Below are positions 34,799-41,733 of a stretch of DNA of 63,140 bases, one piece after another; position 1 is the stretch's first letter, and each line of letters opens with the position of its first letter. Source of the stretch: an uncultured Planctomycetota bacterium (lineage in GTDB: Bacteria > Planctomycetota > Brocadiia > CAIUPP01); contig CAIUPP010000017.1 in the NCBI GenBank assembly GCA_903901045.1, positions 1 through 63,140 on the forward strand, given 5' to 3'. The translations under genes and the position numbers were made by a program. The notes beneath the pieces were generated by a model. It saw nothing but the letters and a program-made list of their open reading frames with translations, was not told the origin of the DNA and did no database searches.

Positions 34799-36703
34799 CT
34801 ACGCCCCCTCTTCTTTCGACTCCAGGCCATACGCTTTGAGCTTGGCGTAAAGCGTGCTGCGGTCGATGTCGAGGATGCGTGCGGCTTCCTTCTTGTTGCC
34901 GGCGGTGTGGCGCAGGACGCGCTCGATGTGCCCCTTCTCCAGGTCGCGCAGGGTGGGCAGCGCCTCGCCCACTTCGACGGCGGTCGTCTCGCGCACCTCG
35001 ACCGATTTGACGCTGGAGCGGATTTCGTACGGCACTTCCTCGGTCCCCAGCGTATTCCCCTCGGCCATGACCACCATGCGCTCGACGGCGTTGCGCAGCT
35101 CGCGCACGTTGCCGCGCCACTCGTGGCGGCGGAAGAGGCGCAGGACGTCCGGGTCGAAGCGCAGCGCGGGCCGACCGCACTTGTCGGCGAAGTGCTTCAG
35201 GTAATGCTCCGCGAGCAGGTCGATATCCTCGCCTCGGTTTCGCAGCGGCGGGAGGGAGATTTTGAGGATGTTGAGGCGGAAGTAGAGGTCTTCGCGGAAG
35301 CGGCCCGCGGCGACTTCGTCGGCGAGCTTCTTATTGGTGGCGGCGACCACGCGGACGTTCACCTTCCGGTCCTTCACATCCCCGACACGCCGCAGCGTGC
35401 CATCCTCGATCACGCGCAGCAGCTTGGACTGGCTGCCGTCGGGCAGTTCGCCGATCTCGTCGAGGAAGAGCGTGCCGCCGTCGGCCAATTCGAAGCGACC
35501 GGGGCGGTCGCGATCGGCACCGGTGAAGGAGCCTTTGACGTGGCCGAACAGTTCGCTTTCGAGGAGCGTGGGGGCCATGGCGGCGCAGTTGAGCGCCTCG
35601 AAGGGCTGGTGCTTGCGGCGGCTGTTCAGGTGGAGGGCGCGCGCGACCAGTTCCTTTCCGGTGCCGCTCTCCCCCTCGATCAGCACGCCGGCCTCGGCGG
35701 GGGCGGCCTTGGCGATGAAACGGAAGACCTCCTGCATCGGCGCGCAGGCGCCTACGATGTCGTACGCGCCGCGCGCTTCGCGCTCGCGCACGGAGCGCTC
35801 GCGCCCCATTTCCTCGCGCACGCGGAGGTTCTCGATGGTGACGGCGGCCTGGGCGCCGATGGCGCTGAGCAGGTCGAGGTCGGCGCGGGTGAAGCGTTCG
35901 GCGTCGCCGAGGCGGTCGGCGTAGAGGACGCCGAGCAGGTGGTCGCCGAGGGCCATGGGCGCGCACAGCGCGGTGGTGATGTGATGCGCGGCGATGGACT
36001 GCGCTTCGCGGAGGCGGCGGTCGGACTGCGCGGCGGCGACAAGGAGGCCCACCTTTTTCTCGCGCACGAGGTTGACAACGGTGGAGCTGATGGGGACTTT
36101 GGCGAGGGCGCGGTCGAATTCGCCGCGCTGGCTGATCCAGGGGCGCAGGAGTCCCTTGCGCTCGTCGAAGAGGATCGGCACGACGCGGTGCGGGCGGACG
36201 TTTTTCTCGACGGCGCTGCACAGGGTGCTGAAGAGATCGGCATAGGTGCGCGCGGAACTGAGGGCGTGGCCGAGTTCCAGCAGCGCCTGCAGCCGCTGGG
36301 GGGACTCGCCGGCCGGGCCGCGCGCCGCCGGCGCGGCGGCGCTTTCGCGAACCTCCAGGTCGTGCACGGGGGCCAGGTCCGCCTCCTGAAGCGTATCGAA
36401 CTCGCGGTCAATGAACAGCAGCGCGCAGTCCCCCATGCGAATCTCGTCGCCGGGGGCGAGGGGGGCCGGCTCCTCGATGCGTCGCCCATTGAGCAGCGTT
36501 CCGTTCTTGCTGCGCATGTCGCGCAATACCCAGGTATCGCGCTCTCCCTCGATCGCGCGCGTGAGCGTGGCGTGCGTCCGGCTGACGGCGTCGGAGGGGA
36601 TTTGAATTGTGTTGACGGGGTCGCGCCCAATGGAGACGACCTCCTCCACCAGCTCGTAGCTCGCGCCCGGTGCGGGACCTTCGCGGACGATCAGTTTGGC
36701 CAT
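34799..36703 (-). CDS. FHA-GAF-AAA+ sigma-54-dependent activator
   Basis: 634 residues from ATG 36703. Order: FHA domain (about 1-100; VSIGRDPVNTI, SRTHA, KNGTLLNGR); GAF domain (about 130-290); sigma-54 AAA+ core (about 310-545) with Walker A GESGTGKELVARAL, the GSFTGA loop that contacts sigma-54 (Ser replacing the usual Ala), Walker B GGTLFLDEIGELPDG and FREDLYFRLNIL; Fis-type HTH at the C-terminus (NKKEAARILDIDRSTLYAKL). FHA domains bind phosphothreonine, so input probably comes from a Ser/Thr kinase, and two kinase-like proteins are encoded at 45-47 and 58-59 kb. This architecture is common in myxobacteria and PVC-like groups. Target promoters were not identified. Confidence 0.95.
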   Translation of the reverse strand: MAKLIVREGPAPGASYELVEEVVSIGRDPVNTIQIPSDAVSRTHATLTRAIEGERDTWVLRDMRSKNGTLLNGRRIEEPAPLAPGDEIRMGDCALLFIDREFDTLQEADLAPVHDLEVRESAAAPAARGPAGESPQRLQALLELGHALSSARTYADLFSTLCSAVEKNVRPHRVVPILFDERKGLLRPWISQRGEFDRALAKVPISSTVVNLVREKKVGLLVAAAQSDRRLREAQSIAAHHITTALCAPMALGDHLLGVLYADRLGDAERFTRADLDLLSAIGAQAAVTIENLRVREEMGRERSVREREARGAYDIVGACAPMQEVFRFIAKAAPAEAGVLIEGESGTGKELVARALHLNSRRKHQPFEALNCAAMAPTLLESELFGHVKGSFTGADRDRPGRFELADGGTLFLDEIGELPDGSQSKLLRVIEDGTLRRVGDVKDRKVNVRVVAATNKKLADEVAAGRFREDLYFRLNILKISLPPLRNRGEDIDLLAEHYLKHFADKCGRPALRFDPDVLRLFRRHEWRGNVRELRNAVERMVVMAEGNTLGTEEVPYEIRSSVKSVEVRETTAVEVGEALPTLRDLEKGHIERVLRHTAGNKKEAARILDIDRSTLYAKLKAYGLESKEEGA

Positions 36704-36742
36704 GGTCTACCACAGTCAGGTCATATCGAATACGCACGACAC

Positions 36743-36772
36743 ATGATACGGCAGTAAGAAATATCATAACAA
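36743..36772 (-). promoter_or_regulatory. Promoter candidate of the FHA-sigma54 activator gene
   Basis: Minus strand: TTGTTA (36772-36767), 18 bases, TATCAT (36748-36743), with the ATG about 40 bases further on. Confidence 0.35.
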
Positions 36773-36910
36773 ATCGAAGAATGCCGAAACAGGCCAAAGG
36801 TGAGCAGGATGGCCGTTATGATCGAACGTGTCTCAAATGGCAAGCTTGTGGGGCGTCTTGCGCGTAGCCCGCAGGGTGCTACTCTCTGGCCTGGAATAGG
36901 AACGAAAATG

Positions 36911-36960
36911 TTCCGTCCCAGCGGGACGGAATGATAATAGGCAGGGGTTTCAACCCCTGC
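36911..36960. repeat. Left REP pair of the RAYT unit
   Basis: Hairpin TTCCGTCCC-AGC-GGGACGGAA (36911-36931), then TGATAATAG, then hairpin GCAGGGGTT-TC-AACCCCTGC (36941-36960). Confidence 0.85.
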
Positions 36961-36986
36961 AAGAGGAGCCTGCCTCGATTGTTTTC

Positions 36987-37003
36987 GCGTCCCGGCGGGA
37001 CGC
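36987..37003. repeat. Inner left REP hairpin of the RAYT unit
   Basis: GCGTCCC-GGC-GGGACGC, ten bases before the transposase stop. Confidence 0.8.
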
Positions 37004-37012
37004 GGTGGAACA

Positions 37013-37465
37013 TCATCCCCACACATACCGCTCGTCATAGGGGATGCCGTTCTTCTTCAAGAACGCCACATATTCCTCGCGAAAGGACCTCTTCTTGTGA
37101 TGCTCGGCCTGGCCCTCGATGTACTTGCGTGTGTCGGCAATTTGTGAAATGCCGATGCTGAACGCGCCATACCCCTCCTGCCACGCAAACCCGTGCAGAT
37201 CAGGAAACGTCTGGTGAAGCCACAATGATGAGCCGCCTTTGACGATCTGAATTGCGCGGCTAAGCGCCATGTCAGGCGGAAGGGATAGCAGGATGTGGAC
37301 GTGATCGCTATGCCCGCCGACGCAGAGCGTCGTCATCTCATTCTTCGCGGCGACACCGCCCAGGTACGGCCAGAGCCTCTTTTGAATGGGCGGCGTCAGC
37401 CAAGGTTCGTGGTTCTTGGTGCTGAAGACGAGGTGGCAGAGGGAACTGGTGTAGCTGTTGCCCAT
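37013..37465 (-). CDS. REP-associated tyrosine transposase (RAYT, IS200-like Y1 HUH)
   Basis: 150 residues from ATG 37465 (MGNSYTSSLCHLVFSTKNHE). It contains the HUH motif HVH inside GGHSDHVHILLSLPPD and the late catalytic-Tyr region IADTRKYIEGQAEHHKK. Length and pattern are those of transposase_17/Y1 proteins, single-strand DNA nucleases that recognise hairpins. It appears intact. RAYTs are often domesticated and maintain REP sequences dispersed through a genome. The nested REPs flanking this gene, and matching REPs at 43 kb and 63 kb, identify it as the likely source of the CGTCCCG family here. Confidence 0.92.
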   Translation of the reverse strand: MGNSYTSSLCHLVFSTKNHEPWLTPPIQKRLWPYLGGVAAKNEMTTLCVGGHSDHVHILLSLPPDMALSRAIQIVKGGSSLWLHQTFPDLHGFAWQEGYGAFSIGISQIADTRKYIEGQAEHHKKRSFREEYVAFLKKNGIPYDERYVWG

Positions 37466-37480
37466 GTCTGTCTTATCACC

Positions 37481-37497
37481 GCGTCCCGATGGGACGC
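37481..37497. repeat. Inner right REP hairpin of the RAYT unit
   Basis: GCGTCCC-GAT-GGGACGC followed by GAAAAAAAAG, the inverted mate of the hairpin at 36987-37003. Confidence 0.8.
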
Positions 37498-37522
37498 GAA
37501 AAAAAAGATTCTATGGCCGAAT

Positions 37523-37692
37523 GCAGGGGTTGAAACCCCTGCCTATTATCAAAGCGTCCCGCTGGGACGCAGGTGACGGCCTATTATTAAAGTGTCCCGC
37601 TGGGATGCAGCTAACGGCCTATTGTCAAAGTGTCCCGCTGGGATGCAGGTAACGGCCTATTATTACAGCGTTCCGCCGGATGCGGGCAACGG
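37523..37692. repeat. Right REP pair and four 38-base tandem REP units
   Basis: Hairpin GCAGGGGTTGAAACCCCTGC (37523-37542) is followed by units starting at 37543, 37581, 37619 and 37657, each CTATTATNAAAG, then GTCCCGCTGGGAYGC, then a short AGGTAACGGC linker. The exact period is 38; the last unit has lost one base and its hairpin is damaged (TTCCGCCGGATGC). Confidence 0.88.
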
Positions 37693-37719
37693 CGCCGAAC
37701 CCAACCGGGAATCCCCCCG

Positions 37720-38856
37720 TCACGTCCTCTCATTCGGCTCGAAGAGCTTGAGGTACTCCTCCTGCGCGTAGCGGTCGGTCATGCCGGCGACGTAGTCGCG
37801 GATCGCTTCGTGGAGGCCGAATTCCTGCACGTGCATCTGGTGGTCGGGGGGCAGTTGGCGCCGGTCGTTCAGGTACGCCTCGAAGATCTCTTTGACGAAT
37901 CGCTGCGCCTTGGTGGTCATGCGGACGACGCGGTAGTGGCGGTACACGTTGTCGAGAAGATGTTTCTGCAGCGCTTCCTTGAGGCGCTGGAGCGATTCGG
38001 AGAAGGTGACGATGTTCATGGGCGCGAGGCGCACGTGCTCGACCGAGGCGATCCCCTGCGATTCGATCCGCGCCAGCGTGGCGGCGCAGATGTCGGTGAC
38101 CAGCCGGTTGATGAGGAAACGCACCACCTGGATGCGGTGGTCGCGCTCGTCGAGGTCGGGATACCGGCTCTTCACTTCCGCTGAGACGATCCCCAGCAAT
38201 TCCACCTGCTCATAGGCGGCGGGGGTGAGGATGCCCGCGGCGAAGGCGTCGTCCAGGTCATGGCTGATGTAGGCGATGCCGTCGGCGGCGTCCACGATCT
38301 GCGCTTCCACCAGCGAACGCAGCTCCGGGTCGAACTCGCGCGTGGTGGGGTGGTCGTAGGCGCTGGTGTGCTTGGCGATGGACTCGCGCACCTCCCAGGT
38401 CAGATTCAGGCCGCGGAACTCCGGGTAGCGCCGCTCCAGCACGTCCACCACGCGCAGGCCGTGGATGTTGTGCTCGAAGCCGCCGTGGTCCTTCATGCAC
38501 TCGCGCAGCGCGTCCTCGCCGGAGTGGCCGAAGGGGGTGTGGCCGACGTCGTGCGCCAGAGCGACCGCCTCGACGAGGTCCTCGTTGACGTTGAGGATGC
38601 GCGCGATGGCGCGGGCGATCTGCGCCACCTCGATGGTGTGCGTCAGCCGCGTGCGATAGTGGTCTCCCTCATGGTTGACGAAGACCTGCGTTTTGTATTC
38701 GAGGCGGCGGAAGGCGGTGGCGTGAATGATGCGTTCGCGGTCGCGCTGATAGGCGGTGCGCAGGGGATGCTCGGGTTCGGGGTGGACGCGCCCGCGCGAA
38801 AGGGCGCTGCGCATGGCGTAGGGGGCTAGATCGCGCGCTTCGCGCTCGGCCATCAT
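37720..38856 (-). CDS. dgt: dGTPase-like deoxynucleoside triphosphate triphosphohydrolase
   Basis: 378 residues from ATG 38856, which overlaps the stop of the HIT gene as ATGA. It has HD-superfamily metal ligands: RLTHTIEVAQIARAI (first His), ALAHDVGHTPFGHSGEDAL (His-Asp) and VDAADGIAYISHDLDDA (late Asp). The N-terminal RTAYQRDRERIIHATAFRRL block is the dGTPase signature. It hydrolyses dNTPs to deoxynucleosides and tripolyphosphate and helps balance the nucleotide pool; the short type here matches dGTPase-like proteins of many bacteria. The frame remains open far upstream through the HIT gene, but that reading is spurious. Confidence 0.93.
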   Translation of the reverse strand: MMAEREARDLAPYAMRSALSRGRVHPEPEHPLRTAYQRDRERIIHATAFRRLEYKTQVFVNHEGDHYRTRLTHTIEVAQIARAIARILNVNEDLVEAVALAHDVGHTPFGHSGEDALRECMKDHGGFEHNIHGLRVVDVLERRYPEFRGLNLTWEVRESIAKHTSAYDHPTTREFDPELRSLVEAQIVDAADGIAYISHDLDDAFAAGILTPAAYEQVELLGIVSAEVKSRYPDLDERDHRIQVVRFLINRLVTDICAATLARIESQGIASVEHVRLAPMNIVTFSESLQRLKEALQKHLLDNVYRHYRVVRMTTKAQRFVKEIFEAYLNDRRQLPPDHQMHVQEFGLHEAIRDYVAGMTDRYAQEEYLKLFEPNERT

Positions 38857-39392
38857 TTCTCGGGTAAGCACGGCAGGTTCTCCTGTGCCCAGGCTTCCGA
38901 CAAGAGCCGCCAGAGTTCCTCCAGCGATTGCGGCAGGACTTTCGCGGAGCCGACGGTGGTCATGAAATTGGCGTCCCCGACCCATCGCGGGACGATGTGA
39001 ACGTGCAGGTGAGCCTCCAGCCCTGCGCCGGAGGCGCGGCCCAGATTCAGCCCCACGTTGTAACCTTGCGGGGCCATGAGGCAGTCGAGCAGTTTCTTGG
39101 ACTGGAGGAGGAGCGCCTGAATCTGGTCCATCTCCTCGTGCGAAAGCTCCTCCAACTGCGCCACGTGCCGGAGGGGAGCGATGAGCAGGTGGCCGTTGTT
39201 GTAGGGGTAGCGGTTCAGCAGCACCATCGCCAGGCTGGCGCGCTTGACCACGAGGTTGGCGCCCGGATCGCCGGTGGTTGCGGCGCGGCAGAGGAAGCAC
39301 TCCTTCGCCGCTTCCTGGCGGCTGACGTCGCGGATGAATTCCATCCGCCAGGGCGCCCAGAGGCATTCCGTCCCGGGGGGGCGTTCTTGCAT
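38853..39392 (-). CDS. HIT-family nucleotide hydrolase/phosphorylase
   Basis: 179 residues from ATG 39392. The histidine triad is HLHVHIVPRW (His-x-His-x-His). The N-terminal LWAPWRMEFI and CFLCRAATT segments (Cys-x-x-Cys zinc half-site) and the YPYNNGHLLIAPLRHV block match the Ap4A phosphorylase-like branch of HIT proteins. Upstream in-frame codons would translate the palindrome at 39426-39466 and are not part of the protein. It is coupled to the dgt gene by a four-base overlap, so both serve nucleotide clean-up. A strong ribosome site is not visible. Confidence 0.9.
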   Translation of the reverse strand: MQERPPGTECLWAPWRMEFIRDVSRQEAAKECFLCRAATTGDPGANLVVKRASLAMVLLNRYPYNNGHLLIAPLRHVAQLEELSHEEMDQIQALLLQSKKLLDCLMAPQGYNVGLNLGRASGAGLEAHLHVHIVPRWVGDANFMTTVGSAKVLPQSLEELWRLLSEAWAQENLPCLPEK

Positions 39393-39425
39393 AAGCTTCG
39401 GGTCCGATGAAGGTTCGCGAGCGGG

Positions 39426-39466
39426 TGGGGACACAAAACTTTCCTGCGGAAAGTATTGTGTCCCCA
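39426..39466. repeat. GGGGACACAA palindrome family, copy 3
   Basis: TGGGGACACAAAACTTTCC, loop TGC, GGAAAGTATTGTGTCCCCA. It lies 33 bases upstream of the HIT gene start. One mismatch, AAAAC against GTATT. Confidence 0.88.
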
Positions 39467-39603
39467 TCCTGCGGGCCGCCCGCGCCGTCGCCGCCGAGGG
39501 CGCAGGCCCGCTGGAACGTAGGATATCAGAGCGGGGGAGGGCAGGCAACATCTTCGCAATGCGCCGGGGCGGATTCGACGCCAACGTGGAGTCTCCTCCG
39601 CGC

Positions 39604-39632
39604 TTGACATAGTGCGAACGGCTCTGTAGCAT
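39604..39632 (+). promoter_or_regulatory. Promoter of the secreted coiled-coil protein
   Basis: TTGACA (39604-39609), 17 bases, TAGCAT (39627-39632), 35 bases before the ATG at 39667. Confidence 0.5.
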
Positions 39633-39666
39633 GGTTTCCTGTAAGACCGTCAGTTGGAGGAATGCC

Positions 39667-40200
39667 ATGTCTCGCCGTTTTCTGCTGATCCCGATCGCCT
39701 TTGTGCTGCTGGCCCTCTCCCTGTTCAATCGCCCCTGCCGCGCCGCGCTGGAAGAGAAGCCGGTGCTGGATATGATCAACGATAACGTGGCGGTGCTGCG
39801 TTATCTGAACAAGCAGATTTTCGACATGGAAGAGGATCTGAAGCTGGTCCATGCCGCGCGCGACCAGACGCAAAAGCAGTTGGACGCGATGAAGTCGCTG
39901 GTGGATACGGAACTGGCCGCGGGGAACAAGGAGCGCGCGGAGATGTTCAAGACGAACCTCTCCCGCCTGCAGCGGCAGATGCTGCACCTGAACGAGTTCG
40001 ATTTCGAGAAGCTCTACGGCGACCGGATCGCCGCGATCAATGTGCAGATCAAGCTGTTTACGGCCCAACTCGACGCCCGCATGACGGAGTACTCCACCCT
40101 GTTCGGCAAGAAGGCGGTGGTGAACCTCGATTTCCGGAAGGAGTACGATCGCTCGCGCGGCACGCGCGCGAACGCCGCCTCCTTCCTGGACCTGGACTGA
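39667..40200 (+). CDS. Small secreted coiled-coil protein of unknown function
   Basis: 177 residues from ATG 39667, with GGAGG upstream. A signal peptide (FLLIPIAFVLLALSLFNRPC, cleavage after CRA) leads a mature part that is almost wholly helical: NVAVLRYLNKQIFDMEEDLK, DQTQKQLDAMKSLVDTEL and RAEMFKTNLSRLQRQMLHL have the heptad character of a coiled coil. A periplasmic place is expected. No family is recognised. A palindrome copy begins 20 bases after its stop. Confidence 0.6.
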   Translation: MSRRFLLIPIAFVLLALSLFNRPCRAALEEKPVLDMINDNVAVLRYLNKQIFDMEEDLKLVHAARDQTQKQLDAMKSLVDTELAAGNKERAEMFKTNLSRLQRQMLHLNEFDFEKLYGDRIAAINVQIKLFTAQLDARMTEYSTLFGKKAVVNLDFRKEYDRSRGTRANAASFLDLD

Positions 40201-40220
40201 GCGCGCCGTCCCGGCGCACA

Positions 40221-40302
40221 TGGGGACACAAAACTTTTGTCCGGGCGAGAAAATCGGCATAGCGAGGCTGACTCCTCTTCGGACAAAAGTATTGTGTCCC
40301 CA
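40221..40302. repeat. GGGGACACAA palindrome family, copy 4, long-spacer variant
   Basis: Arms of 22 bases, TGGGGACACAAAACTTTTGTCC (40221-40242) and its mate (40281-40302), with a 38-base spacer in place of the usual three. The arms keep the family's AAAAC/GTATT mismatch but extend with TTGTCC. The right arm carries the GTG (40294-40296) that I take as the start codon of the mnmE-like gene. Confidence 0.85.
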
Positions 40303-41514
40303 CTTCTTCTAGCCTGCCGCCTCACGCCCCCGGGAGAAGGGGGGATCGGCCTGATAGAACTGGCCGGCCCCCGCGCCCCGGAAATCCTCGACAAGCTCTT
40401 TTCAAATCCCCGCGGACACCACGCCTCGACCCTGCGCCCCGGCCGGCTCCTCTATGGCAAGCTAATCAAGGAGGGGGAGACGCTGGACGAGGTGATCCTG
40501 GACTGCGTCGCGCTGCGACCGCAGCCGGCATTCATCATCAACTGCCATGGCGGCGCCGTGGCAGCCGCGCGCGTAATGCGGGCGCTGGCGGCCGAAGGGG
40601 CGCGGCCCTGCTCGATGCAGGAACGGGCCGAGGCGCGGCGCGCCCTGGGGGTGATGGATGCCATTCAGGCCGAGGCGGAGCAGGCGATTCCGCGCGCCCC
40701 CACGCTGCGGGGCGTCGCGCACCTGCTGGACCAGCGCGGCGGGGCGCTGGCGGCGGCGATCGAAACATTGCGCGGCGCGGCGCTGCGCGCGGATTGGCCC
40801 GCGGCCTCCAGCGGCGTCGAGCGGCTGCTGGCAACCGCCGCTTTCGGGCGGGCGCTGACGACGCCCCCGAGCCTGGTGCTGGCGGGGCGTCCGAACGTCG
40901 GCAAGTCCACGCTGGCCAACGCGCTGCTGCGCTACGACCGGATGATCGTCCATTCCCTGCCCGGCACGACGCGCGATACAGTGGAGGAACTGCTGAGCAT
41001 CGGCGAGCTGCCCTTCCTGCTGGCGGACACGGCGGGGTTGCGCGACGCGGGGGATGCCGTCGAGCGCGAAGGGGTGGAGCGCACGCGCCGGGCGCTCGAG
41101 CGCGCGGACGTGGCGTTGCTGCTGTTCGACGCTTCCGAGCCGCTGCGGGAGGAGGACGAGGCGCTTCTCTCCGGCCCGTTGCCCGCCCGCCTCGTGCCGG
41201 TGCTGAACAAGAGCGACCTGCCGCTGATGATTCGCGCGGAGACGATCCGCCAGAAGACGGGGCGCGAGCCGGTAGCAGTGAGCGCGGTGCAGGGAGAGGG
41301 GATCGCGGAATTGGAGGAGCGCATCGTCCAAGAGATGTGGCCCTCGCCCCCGGCGCGCGGAGAGGCGATTATTTTCACCGAACGGCAGGAGAAACTCATG
41401 CGCGCGGCTAAAGAGGCGGCTGCGGGGCGAAGCGCGGAGCGGTTCCTGGAAGCGCTGGATACGTTGCGCGGGGGAAGCGCGAACGGCAATGTGCGATCTG
41501 CGATTACTGATTAG
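40294..41514 (+). CDS. mnmE: MnmE/TrmE-like tRNA-modification GTPase, altered at both ends
   Basis: 406 residues from GTG 40294, the only reasonable start that keeps the N-terminal LLACRLTPPGEGGIGLIELA block; it lies inside a repeat arm. The GTPase motifs are complete: GRPNVGKST (near residue 197), GTTRDT, DTAG and NKSD. MnmE works with MnmG to modify U34 of certain tRNAs, using a C-terminal Cys in the motif C-I-G-K. Here the protein stops early with SANGNVRSAITD and has no C-terminal Cys; usual length is about 450. The last residues are encoded by a dispersed GCGATT repeat. Either this lineage has a divergent MnmE or this copy is damaged. Confidence 0.85.
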   Translation: MSPLLLACRLTPPGEGGIGLIELAGPRAPEILDKLFSNPRGHHASTLRPGRLLYGKLIKEGETLDEVILDCVALRPQPAFIINCHGGAVAAARVMRALAAEGARPCSMQERAEARRALGVMDAIQAEAEQAIPRAPTLRGVAHLLDQRGGALAAAIETLRGAALRADWPAASSGVERLLATAAFGRALTTPPSLVLAGRPNVGKSTLANALLRYDRMIVHSLPGTTRDTVEELLSIGELPFLLADTAGLRDAGDAVEREGVERTRRALERADVALLLFDASEPLREEDEALLSGPLPARLVPVLNKSDLPLMIRAETIRQKTGREPVAVSAVQGEGIAELEERIVQEMWPSPPARGEAIIFTERQEKLMRAAKEAAAGRSAERFLEALDTLRGGSANGNVRSAITD

Positions 41515-41529
41515 CGATTTGCGATTTAG
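41493..41529. repeat. Short-period repeat GCGATT/GATTAGC
   Basis: Imperfect 6-8-base units of GCGATCT, GCGATTA, CTGATTA and GCGATTT type. Similar runs (GCGAATGGCGAATAGC type) occur at 42724-42757, 59288-59327 and 59974-60009. It overlaps the last codons of the mnmE-like gene. Confidence 0.55.
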
Positions 41530-41544
41530 GCGGCAACAACAGAA

Positions 41545-41565
41545 AGCGCGCTGGGACAGCGCGCT
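41545..41565. repeat. AGCGCGCTG hairpin repeat, copy 1
   Basis: AGCGCGCTG-GGA-CAGCGCGCT followed by CCACC; a second copy lies in the 3' end of comEC (60557-60578). Confidence 0.65.
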
Positions 41566-41628
41566 CCACCACGCGGAAGCGGCAAGGTGCCAGTCATTGG
41601 CTTGTCTTTGGATTGTCGTCTCACCGGC

Positions 41629-41657
41629 TTGACATACGTCCCTCATGGTTAGACAAT
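41629..41657 (+). promoter_or_regulatory. Promoter of the lower-GC gene at 41734
   Basis: TTGACA (41629-41634), 17 bases, GACAAT (41652-41657). Confidence 0.5.
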
Positions 41658-41733
41658 GCATAGGCGCGAGCCGCTTCGAGTGGACAGGCGGGGCTTGTCC
41701 AAAACAAGAAAGTGGGCAACTGGAGGCAAGTAG

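Larger units (their letters stand above)
36704..37012. other. Intergenic region between sigma-54 activator and transposase, 309 bases
   Basis: It holds the minus-strand promoter candidate at 36743-36772 and then the left flank of the transposase element (36911-37005). Between 36773 and 36910 I see nothing that I can name. Confidence 0.5.
36911..37570. mobile_element. RAYT/IS200-like unit bounded by nested inverted REP repeats
   Basis: The outer left end runs CGTCCC-AGC-GGGACG, then TGATAATAG, then the hairpin GCAGGGGTTTCAACCCCTGC (36914-36960). The outer right end (37523-37570) is the reverse complement of this order, differing at only a few bases. An inner pair, TTTTCGCGTCCC-GGC-GGGACGCGG (36983-37005) and its inverted mate at 37479-37500, flanks the transposase gene directly. 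No target duplication was judged. Confidence 0.8.

Noticed and set aside
34226-36757. An 843-codon plus-strand frame opposite the sigma-54 activator
   Set aside because: The minus strand encodes an unmistakable FHA-GAF-AAA+-HTH protein; the plus frame has no recognisable domain.
37543-37692. CRISPR array from the 38-base periodic repeats
   Set aside because: The repeat fills the whole period with no variable spacers and there are no cas genes; these are tandem REPs next to a RAYT.
39393-39779. N-terminal extension of the HIT protein with a GTQYFPQESFVSP peptide
   Set aside because: That peptide is the translation of the palindrome and recurs in several unrelated frames.
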